Below, piece after piece: positions 55,740 to 64,000 of a DNA stretch of 64,000 nt (position 1 is the first letter of the stretch; every line of letters starts with the position of its first letter). Position numbers and translations under genes: made by a program. The stretch lies in NCBI GenBank assembly GCA_050084515.1, contig CM114271.1, positions 55,738,001 through 55,802,000 of the forward strand, in the 5' to 3' direction. The stretch is from Blasia pusilla (Eukaryota > Marchantiophyta > Marchantiopsida > Blasiales). The notes beneath the pieces were generated by a model. That model did no database searches, was not told where the DNA came from, and worked only from the letters and a program-made list of their open reading frames with translations.

Positions 55740-57833
55740 ATATCCTTGGCTGAGAAGGGAGAGAAAGACCCATGGGGAAGCAGGGAACGGAGAAAGACGC
55801 TTCGCTCCTAGACAACCCCACATTCTAGTTCTTACTAAAGACCATCGGCTAGCTCTAGCGACCCCCGTAAGACAATGTATGCTTGAAGATAACAATACAG
55901 TTGCTGCAGAAGTTGTTTTGGTGCTAGACAAGATAGACCAACTAATTAGAATGGTCAAAGAACCAATCGCCGAACGGTGCTTCGCCCATGGACGATAGTT
56001 GTACTTGGTGAAAACCCGGTACTTCTGTCTATGGGAGGAAAACCTGGCAGGAAGCGTAGGAGCACCAGGCACCCTCCTGTAGATGTAAAAAGAATCAGGA
56101 GTTAACCTCCATCCATGGACCCTTACCCTATCGCCACAGTGGGGGTGAACGCAAGTTGCCAAATCCCCCAAGAGACTTATGGAAGGCTCTCAGCCCTCTT
56201 CGCGAGAGCAGCGAGCCGATCGGCGCAGTAAGCAGCAGGAACAACAACCGGCTTGGAGACCGCCTGGTTCGTCTCCGAGTCTTCGTCCTCGTTCGAAGGC
56301 TAGGACCAAGAAGAAAGAACGGGACAAATTCTCCACTACGTCCCCTGCCAGTTCGCAGTCGGACGAAGAGTCGTCCTAGGACCCTTTGGGGAGTCAGGGA
56401 GCAAGAAGCCGATCAGAGCACCTAGGGCGGCACCTTTACCTCCTCCCTCTCGAGCATCAAGCTCGGGAGCCAGCAGGAGAGCAGTGCCCATGGCCAACAC
56501 TAGAAAAACTCTGCTAAGGTACCCCACCTTTGCTGGGGGACGACGAGACGATGTGGATAACTTTGTTCTTGAATTCACCCATGTCGCAAAAGCCAACGGG
56601 GAAGGGGCAGAGGAGGATTTGTTACGAGTCTTTCCGGGTCTGCTCAAGAAGCGAGCAAGCCAGTGGTACGAAGGTCTCGGAGTAGAAGTCACGGAAACCT
56701 GGAAAAGGGTCTTGGAATCCTTCCTACATGAGTTCCGCGACTTGGAGTTCGAGGACAGGCTTCTTACAAAGCTTCGCGACCTGAAGCGTAGAAAGAAGGA
56801 GACCCTCCGGGAATATACCCAACGGTTCCGGAGCCTTGTGAATAAGCTAGAACACACGACTACCTCCCAATTGGTAGATTGGTTCGTGTCCGGCTTGTCC
56901 AAAGAAATGGATCGGTATTGCCGGAGAGGCCAACGGGATTCCCTGGAGGCGGTCATAGCCTCTGCTAAGGCGTACGAAGCCTCAGAAAAGTCCCGCCGAA
57001 CATGAAGACGACGTCACCAACGAAGAGGGGCGTCGCAGACTAGTGCTTCGTCCGAAGACGAAGCGTGCTCCACCGACACGGAATCCTCTACAAAGGATTC
57101 GTCTGAGTCCTCAAACTTGGAGCAGGAGGTAAAAGCTAAAAGGAAAGGTAAGAGTAGGCATCATCGCTCCCCCAAGCACCAGACCAAAACCCGACCAAGT
57201 ACCAAGCGTCGTCCTCAGCGGTCGGAAAGTCCAGTAAGAGGGACGGCAAGGAAGGCCGGCAAGTCGGCCATGGAGGAACTCAGTAAACAAATGGCTGAGT
57301 TGAAGGTACATCTGGCGGCCCAGAAGGACCCCAGAAGACGACTCGGGCTGATGAGGCCCAACATTTGGTGTAGTAGTTGTGGAACCCAGGGGCATACTGT
57401 ACAAGAATGCCCTACTCAGAGGGATCTGCGGTGGGTCCAGGAAGAGGCCCCTATTGAAGAAGGATGGTATGAACCAGAACAGTGGGAAGGGTGCTATGCC
57501 GTTCAAGCGGTGCCACCCCCAAACCCTGGGAGAAGCTGGATCACGCGGTATGTACCTCCGGAATACGGAGAACAGAGACCCCTGAGACAGATTATGGGTG
57601 CGGCGGCCTTCACGCCACCCATCAAAAGAAATTGTTGTTATAACTGCGGCGCAGGAGACCATTGGGCCAATAATTGCCCAAACCCGAAGCGACCAGTGGG
57701 ACTCAATCCCTTATGCGGGAACTGCAAGAAGGGCGGGCACATTGCCGTGGAATGCCCAAAACCCAAGGTCCCGCGTTTGTTGGTCAGATATGTAAATACT
57801 CAGCGGCTCAACCAGAGCCCAAGAACGATCTAA
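55740..57833 (+). pseudogene. E3 gag with zinc knuckles
   Basis: The leader and basic linker (55,740-56,400) contain several stops. 56,484-57,833 is one frame with a single TGA at 57,003: capsid (NTRKTLLRYPTFAGGRRDDV, KRASQWYEGLG, ETWKRVLESFLHEF, LREYTQRFRSLVNKLEH), a Ser/Arg linker and three intact CCHC knuckles (CSSCGTQGHTVQEC, CYNCGAGDHWANNC, CGNCKKGGHIAVEC). A frameshift near 57,800 precedes the protease. Confidence 0.9.
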
Positions 57834-58864
57834 ATGTACAACTGGTCCGGGTGGAAGAAGTAGTGTCCCCGAGACCAAAGCGAGTCACCATCAGTGAGGA
57901 AGACTCGACCGAAGGGGCCAACGAAGAATCATCGGACTGGCCCAAAGAATTTCAAGAAACTGTGTTGGCGGTCACCACGAGATCGAAGAGTCAGACCGCG
58001 GGGACCCCAAAGGTAAAGAAGGGTGCTTCGTCTTCGCGCAAAGCTAGGGAGCCCAAGAACAAAGTTGTGAACACCTTACGTGCCGGGAAGGCCATCCTCA
58101 AAGGCGATGTGGACCCGGCCTTTGACCGAAGTCATCCGAAATACTTCCATCAGGATGTGGAGGACCAGGTCCGTGCTCAAGTTAGGGAGGCCCAGGAACC
58201 AGAGGGGAAACAGACCCCTGAGAAGACAAAGGCCAAACCAAGTACGACAGTCCAAGCCATGGCGACATCACCACAGGTCCTAGAAGCTTACGATTTACTG
58301 AGGGACTTGGCATCAACCCCGGCCAACATAACCCTGCTACACTTGCTAATGGATAACCCAGTATACGGAAAAATCTTGCAGTAGTGGAAAATCAACCGCA
58401 AAAGACCCAGAAAGTCGGCGAAGCATCTGCCAGTTGTGGATTTGTTCCGCATCGAAGTAGAAGACTTGGGAGCCCCAGAAGTGGAGGTGGAGATTGAGGG
58501 CCATACTATTAAGAAGGTCCCCATTGATTCCGGAAGCGGAATCAATATTATGACGGAGCAAACAGCTCGGGCCCTAGGGTACACGGTGTACGAGCCCACA
58601 TAGAAGTACTTGCGGTTTGCGGTTCAATCCTGGAAGAGACCCCTTGGACAGCTCACGCAAATTCCGACCATGCTCAGGGGGGTGTTGTTTCTGTTGGACT
58701 ACTTAGTCTTGCAGCACCTGACCGCGACGGGCTATCCTTTGCTCATCGGAAGACCCTGGCTGTATGGCGCGAGGGTGACTACAGATTGGAAAAGGCGACG
58801 TTTCACGTTCCAAGCGCTGAATCAGGACTCGAAGCGGCTCATCAAGCTGTCGTGGAAATCTTGA
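57834..58864 (+). pseudogene. E3 linker and protease
   Basis: Continues in a new frame with SPRPKRVTISEEDS, HPKYFHQDVEDQV and LMDNPVYGKILQ-stop. VPIDSGSGINIM follows, with DSG at 58,526-58,534, then GYPLLIGRPWLYGA. Stops at 58,382 and 58,601. This is the aspartic protease of the polyprotein. Confidence 0.88.
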
Positions 58865-60857
58865 CCACCCCAAGGAGAGACGCCACCGACTGACGACGGC
58901 TATACGTCAGATCAAGACAACACCACCGCTACTGAGTCCTCGTCCAATGTATATTATTTAGAATGTTATGAAATAGACGAGGAGGCAGTATCCTCCAAGC
59001 CAAGGTCGACTCGAGAGGAAGAGAAGCTAGGTCATAGCACCTTCCGGTTTACAGAAAACATGGTTCAGGAGCAGGACTACGTCCAGGTCAATATTGCAGA
59101 TCAAAGTCTCTCGCCTTTCAAGCGGATTTGTCTCCCACCACACTTATAAAATATAAAAGACTACTGTTTGAGTATTTGGATGTCTTTGCATACTCCATGG
59201 ATGAAATGACAAGCATTCCCGCACAATATGGTGAACACCGAATTGATCTTAAAGAAGGGGCGGTCCCGGTGCAAATGCGACAATATCGACTGAATCCAAA
59301 GTACTCATTGTTAGTCAAGGACGAGATCGATCAGCGTCTCGAGGCAGGAATAATCTATCCGGTGTTAAGCAGCGAGTGGGTGTCGCCCATCGTAATTGTG
59401 CCTAAAAAACAAACGGGAAAAATCCGAGTGTGCGAGGACTATCGGAAATTGAATGCGGCCACCTTAAAAGACCACCATCCTCTACCTTTCACTGACAGTA
59501 TTTTGGATAAAGTGGCCGGGCACGAGCGTTATACTTTCTTGGACGGATATTCGGGGTACAACCAGGTATCCATACGAGAAAAGGATCGTCCCCTCACAAC
59601 GTTCAACGGATGGGAACTTTCGATATCGCGTAATGCCTTTTGGGTTGTGCAATGCCCCAGCTACTTTCCAACGGATGATGATCTCCATCTTCCAGGAGTA
59701 TCTTCGGAAGTTTGTGGAAATCTTTTTAGACGATTTTTGTATCTTTAGCACGGAGGCCGAACATCTTGAAAAGTTAGAGTTAACACTCGCACGCTATCGC
59801 GAAGTGCATTTGTCCCTTCATCCGGACAAATCATATATCGCTATGAAACAAGGAATTCTGCTGGGACACCGAGTGTCGGCGCAAGGAATTGAGGTCGACA
59901 AGGCCAAGGTGGATATTATCGTCGCATTGGAACCACCCACTAATCTCCGGGAATTGAGAGGATTCTTGGGACATGTCGGGTACTATCGACGATTTATTAA
60001 AGATTACGCGGTAAAAGCGGGCGCTCTTACTGCATTACTTAAGAAGACCACCGAATGGGAGTGGACACCAGCGTGCCAAGTGGCATTCGACACCTTAAAA
60101 GACGCATTGCAAAAGGCTCCTGTACTTCGGTCCCCCGATTGGACCAAACCCTTCCACGTATGTGTGGACACATCCTCATTTTCCATTGGAGTAGTGCTCA
60201 GCCAATTGGATGAGCACAAACATGATTTTCTAATTTACTACGCTGGCCGACAACTATCGGCGGCAGAGCAGAAATATACAACTACCGAACGAGAGGCGTT
60301 AGGCATGGTCTTCTCGTGTAAAAAGTTTCGACACTATTTATTAGGGTACAAATTTGTCTTTCATGTGGATCATTTTGCACTCAAACCCTTAATGGTGAAA
60401 GCCGACCTGCCAGGACGCATTGCACAGTGGATCTTGTTGCTACAAGAATTCACATTCGATGTTGTGACCCGTGCCGGCAAGGTGCATACCAATGCCGATT
60501 TTCTTTCCCGGTTGAGGATGACAAACGCGGACCTCACCCAATCGGTCGATGATACCTTTCCCGATGAAGATCTGTTCCAGATAACAGAGGAACGGTTGAG
60601 CCAGTCATTTTATGAGGATATTCTGCGATTTCTAATGACTCTGCGACTTCCTACCCCAATGACAGCGGAAGAACGCGCAGTTTTTTTACATCGGATAGGC
60701 CCTTATGAGATCTGTCAAGGGGTCTTATTCAAATTAGGTGCTGATGAAGAGCATCGAAGATGCTTGGAAGCTGAAGAGGTTCCCCAGGTCATCAGAGCCC
60801 TGCATATGGCTGATTCCGGTGGACACTATGCGGTAAAAAATACCGTTAAGAAAATTT
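58865..60857 (+). pseudogene. E3 reverse transcriptase, RNase H and start of integrase
   Basis: 59,128-59,748 has PIVIVPKKQ, YRKLN and YTFLDGYSGYNQV. A short deletion near 59,606 shifts the frame, and 59,633-60,857 continues MPFGLCNAPATF, EIFLDDFC (motif C), LRGFLGHVGYYRRF, FHVCVDTSS, TTTEREALG and FHVDHFAL. The integrase zinc domain starts (DSGGHYAVKNTVKKIL) and stops at 60,857, so both catalytic integrase motifs are missing. The frame then runs for about 40 codons into unrelated B2 sequence. Confidence 0.92.
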
Positions 60858-61683
60858 TGATTCGGAGGAGATACGGAGGAGCAAGCCATGAAGACAGCGG
60901 AGTTGGTGGCAAAGCTTGTCACTGCCAAGGACAAATCCACATCGGGTTTGAAAGCAAAGGCGAGGGGGTCCAAGAATTATGAGGCCGAGTCTTCGAGGAA
61001 AAGAGGTTGAGTCTTCAAGGCGAGAGGCAGAGTCTTCCAGGAAAGAGGGGCAAGAGGGCCGGACTAGGTCCTCATCAAAGAAAACGCATATGGATTCTGA
61101 GGTAACAAAGACTCCAACAAGCCGACAGCACACTCGGGAGAAGCGAAAATGGGAGGCACCTGGTTCGTTTGAGGGAGGAGATAAGGATGTGGAATATACT
61201 CTAGCATCCTTGGGTAGGCATAGGAAAACAACCAGCAGGACAAATTTCCTTCTTCATCACACTCATCTTGTTGATGAACTGCAAAGTTTCACTTTTCAAG
61301 AGTCGACAGCTTCCATCGAGAAGTTGAGCGTGCTAGGGCGAAAACTCCTCCGAAACAAGCAGGCCCCTTGGACGGTGCATGGGTTTGTTGAGGAGGTGGC
61401 AGTGGACCTCTTCATTGCACATTTTCCTTCTGGGTTTTGTTTGTGGGACAACAATCCGTTTGACACTATCCCAGACTTTTTTTCCTATGACCAGATCGCT
61501 CTGCTGTTTTCTTTCGCTGACGCTTATCTCAGTTAGAGGGGTTGTTTCTTGGTCCTTATTGGAGGGAGCGAAGACAAGCTCTTCAACCTTTAGTGCGTGA
61601 AGAGGTTGCTCCAGTGGAGTACGGCACAATCGTGGGTCATAAAAAATAAGTACCCACTCAGATCGGCGACAAATCAAGTCCGG
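60858..61683 (+). pseudogene. B2 exon 3, second part: hinge and methyltransferase motif IV region
   Basis: Resumes in codons equivalent to B1 FEGDAKEQALETVELV (here FGGDTEEQAMKTAELV), through a Ser/Arg/Glu hinge, into 60,979-61,536. The catalytic region reads VDLFIAHFPSGFCLWDNNPFD, FFSYDQIALLFSFADAYLS-stop-RGCFLVLIGGSEDKLF and SWVIKNKYPLRSATNQVR, followed by the donor GTAAGT at 61,684. It keeps in one frame the strand-turn-helix-strand order of class-beta enzymes that B1 lost to a deletion. The DPPY-like turn is HFPS here and DLPS in B1, so the catalytic tetrapeptide is degenerate in both. Confidence 0.7.
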
Positions 61684-62338
61684 GTAAGTTTCCAACTTCA
61701 CTTTTTTGAACGAATTGAGATGGTTTAGAAATACAACCCGCCGGACTCCAGCGGGTTGCATCTCTGCTTGCAACCCGTTGGAACCCAACATGTTGCAAAT
61801 TCACTTACTAGTCTCCATCTCCAATGATTGCAACCCGTCGAAACCTGACGGGTTGCTAGTAGAATTGCTTTTCCACTTATGTCTGTAGTGATGCAACCCA
61901 TCCAAAAGTGACGGGTTGCTCTCATATTATGGACTTTCCAACTAAGAAAACATCAATCGAGTTGTAAGACAACCGTCGGACTTCGACAGGTTGCGGTTAT
62001 GTCTAGCAAATGAACAATCTATCGGGTTTTGACAGGTTCCTCATCACCAAAGAATCCTTTTTGAGTTGTATAGCAATCCGTCGCACTTCGACATGTTGCT
62101 ATTCTCTCTAGCCAATTGAGCAACCTGTCGTGTTCTGATGGATTGCTAATCACCATAGATTCTTGTTTGATTTCTAAAGCAACCCGTCGGACTCCAAGAG
62201 GTTGCTCTTGTGTCTAGCAAAATGAGCAACCCGTCGGATCCCGACGGGTTGCATATTGTGTCACTATATTGAGAGCAGACCAGTGGTCTACTTTCTTTTT
62301 ATTTTTGCTAACATTATTTTCCACCTGCTTGTTCACAG
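61684..62338. repeat. Palindrome array R5 (intron 3 of B2)
   Basis: Ten copies: 61,734-61,759, 61,771-61,796, 61,831-61,856, 61,894-61,919, 61,970-61,994, 62,014-62,038, 62,074-62,099, 62,121-62,146, 62,180-62,205 and 62,227-62,252. Spacing is 37-76 bp. The donor GTAAGT (61,684) and acceptor TTCACAG (62,338) bound the intron. Confidence 0.94.
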
Positions 62339-63211
62339 ATGGACCACTCATTTGTCTAATGCTTTGTTAGGCCCGAGCATAACTTCTAGGTGTTCCAAAT
62401 CTCGGGTCTAGTGGATCCATGCTCTGATGGATACAACTTAGATAGTCTCTATAACTCCCACCCACCCACCCACCCCCCCCCCCCGGTGGGAATTTTCATG
62501 CAGGAAGGGACCCCCTTACTTGGAGGAAGGGAGAAGTCACCTGCCTTGATGCAAACGCTCATGGAGCTCTGCTCGAGGCCATGTGACTTGGTCTTTGACT
62601 TAGTGTGTCTATCAGAGGCGAGTATTAGAGGCATTTGGCAAAGTGGCAAGAACATTCTCTGCCTTGAGGGAAGGCCAAAACTTTTCGACCTTTGCAAAGA
62701 GGCAAAGGCGGATTACGAGAGGATAGTGGGAGTATACAACTCGCCTCCAAAGCCAACTGCTCCAGCTCCAGAGCCACCATTGATAGTGACTGGATCTTCA
62801 CTTCCTACAATTTCAAAAATCGGAAGAGCAAAGCCGACAGTAATACTGGAAGAGCTCTCGGACGATGACAAGTGAGTTCAAAGATTTATCGAAACTAGCT
62901 TGATTGAAGCGTTTTGGAATTGGGATTTACTGGTTTCCAACGGCGGAGCACATATTGATACTGGATGGGTGTCACCTTGGAGAGCATACAAGATTTATTA
63001 TTGGGGAAGGCGTTGGGAATCAAATCATCTTACATGGGACCGTTATGGTGTACTTGGGGGCCAAGGCTCTTGAATTCCCCCAAAATTTTCAAACCCCATC
63101 TACAATCGGCCAGAGGAGCCACTTGTATCCCAAGACATTCCTTTTGTACAAGAACCTAGGAGAGTTAAGAGAAAATTTGTAGATGACGAGGTTGAAGAAA
63201 TCATAGACTAG
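62339..63211 (+). pseudogene. B2 exon 4: methyltransferase motifs X and I
   Basis: 62,390-62,875 is open: VDPCSDGYNLDSLYNS, GTPLLGGREKSPALMQTLMELC, RPCDLVFDLVCLSEASIRG, GKNILCLEGRPKLFDLCKEA and an acidic end with ILEELSDDD. Motif I reads CDLVFDLVCLSE where B1 has GDLVFDLVGLSG, so the glycines needed for cofactor binding are lost here. A C-rich insertion at about 62,458-62,484 adds HPPTHPPPP. Beyond the shared TGA, AFWNWDL...GWVSPWRAYKI and FVQEPRRVKRKFVDDEVEE continue to a stop at 63,209-63,211, matching B1. Confidence 0.72.
62458..62484 (-). repeat. C-rich run with G-quadruplex potential on the minus strand
   Basis: Several CCCA units followed by about 13 C. Absent from B1 at the same place (32,300-32,330), so it arose after duplication. 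Confidence 0.9.
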
Positions 63212-64000
63212 ATTAAATGTAAATTTATGAGCTTCCCTCGGATGTAATAAAGGACAAGAAGTTTTTGCACCATGATGGTTTCTGAAAACTTTTGTTGAAT
63301 TGTTCTGCTTCTTTGTCTACAGAGCTCGTTCTTGTCGATTCTGTTGATCTATCTACTCAATGTTGTTTATTTTATAACCCCTCGGATTCCGACGGGTTGC
63401 GAATGAGGTAACAATTGTGCAGACTATTGGATTAGGATCTAGTTGCAAACCACAGCCCAAGTTTGCAACCTTTCGATTTCTGACGGGTTGCAAATGAGGG
63501 ACCAGGGACCGAGTTTGGAATTTCTCAGATTTTGACAAGTTGCACTTCCTGGACAAGGTTTGCAACCCGCCGGAACTCGAAGGGTTGCAAACGAGGGACT
63601 AAGTTCGCGACATGTCCAATTACGATAAGTTGCAAACCAAAGATTAGGTTGCAACCAAGTTTTTTGATTTACTTGAAAAGTACGTGTTTTTGTTTCTCCT
63701 TTAGGTTGTCATTTTTTCCATCTTCCAACTTGTCCGATTTCGACGGGTTGCAAGCCAAAATGGAAGTCGATGATTGAAGATGTATGTAGAAATTCTCAGG
63801 ATTGGGATGTGCGACGGGAAGATAAGCACAACTTATCTTGACGTGTTTTGCAACCCGTCGGATTCAGATAGGTTGCATTTCTCAATGCTGCTTCTGAATC
63901 TCTCCTTTTCAGCCCTTTATGATTTCTTGATGTGATTCAACCAGTCGGATTTCGATAAGTTGCACGTCTAAACTGACTATTGTGAATTTTTGGGATCCTT
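63212..64000. repeat. 3' flank of B2 with palindrome array R6
   Basis: After the final stop, about 160 bp align with the B1 3' flank. Then come about eight degenerate palindromes: 63,375-63,400, 63,466-63,491, about 63,517-63,543, 63,563-63,588, about 63,608-63,634, 63,726-63,751, 63,851-63,876 and 63,938-63,963. The window ends inside the array. No gene is seen. Confidence 0.88.

Larger units (their letters stand above)
54603..60857 (+). mobile_element. LTR retrotransposon E3 (E family), 3' half deleted
   Basis: 5' LTR, 17-nt gap, PBS, gag, protease, RT, RNase H and the start of the integrase zinc domain. It then switches at 60,857 to B2 exon 3 sequence. No 3' LTR or second duplication exists. 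More diverged from E1 than the two E1 LTRs are from each other, and it lacks element D, so it shows the intact gag layout. Confidence 0.92.
51685..63211 (+). pseudogene. Gene B2: second copy of the ParB-like/DNA methyltransferase gene, interrupted by E3
   Basis: Exon 1 is 51,685-52,054, intron 1 is 52,055-52,161, exon 2 is 52,162-52,618 and intron 2 (array R4) is 52,619-53,554. Exon 3 is 53,555-54,602 continued at 60,858-61,683, intron 3 (array R5) is 61,684-62,338, and exon 4 is 62,339-62,875 with a possible tail to 63,211. Exon 1 (acidic; EVMRTASVEMVDFSEEA, DPIFER) is fully open and lacks only its 5' start, replaced by an LTR fragment. Damage: the intron 2 donor is AT instead of GT, stops lie in exons 2-4, and an insertion-deletion removed about 55 codons. 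Same predicted activity as B1, with which it shares every exon border. Confidence 0.72.

Overview
The window is plant nuclear DNA made almost entirely of nested, decayed transposable elements. I see no intact single-copy host gene and no rRNA or tRNA gene. The evidence for a plant is a set of plant-type Ty3/gypsy elements (primer sites resembling tRNA-Asp, single-frame gag-pol, an extra ORF after integrase), a CACTA (En/Spm) transposase, a LINE, GT-AG introns and long (TC)n tracts. A non-seed plant (fern, lycophyte or bryophyte) is my guess. It rests on the DNA methyltransferase genes described below and not on a species match.

Layout. 129-5,139: a LINE (endonuclease, reverse transcriptase, zinc knuckle) between two (TC)n tracts. 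5,149-9,590: a 243-bp tandem duplication, a charged-protein remnant on the minus strand, and unassigned DNA. 9,594-29,775: a CACTA transposase gene split by LTR element E1 (10,406-25,778, duplicated target GTGTC) and by an old solo LTR (28,066-29,562). E1 itself contains a second Ty3/gypsy element, D (12,608-17,126). D carries part of a cytosine-5 DNA methyltransferase upstream of its reverse transcriptase and a PHD-finger-like tail after its integrase. 30,333-44,950: gene B1 on the minus strand, flanked by a 205-bp inverted pair and split by LTR element E2 (36,706-44,596, duplicated target TGAGG on the minus strand). E2 contains a circularly permuted piece of another element, F. 45,503-51,334: a different Ty3/gypsy element, G. 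51,685-63,211: gene B2 on the plus strand, a second copy of B, interrupted by LTR element E3 (54,603-60,857), whose 3' half is deleted together with about 55 codons of B2.

The most interesting system is gene B. Comparing the two copies gives a four-exon gene. Exon 2 has a ParB-like domain with a WDGNHR motif. Exons 3-4 carry the motifs of a class-beta (motif IV before motif I) N4-cytosine/N6-adenine DNA methyltransferase. Its introns 2 and 3 and its 3' flank, but not its exons, are filled with about 57 copies of a 25-bp palindrome (CAACCCGTCGGA, one base, TCCGACGGGTTG) spaced roughly 40-90 bp apart. Two unrelated DNA-methyltransferase families therefore sit in mobile or duplicated DNA here: C5-type in element D and N4/N6-type in gene B. 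All copies are broken by stops, frameshifts, insertions or deletions. All family assignments come from reading motifs by eye; no database search was run.
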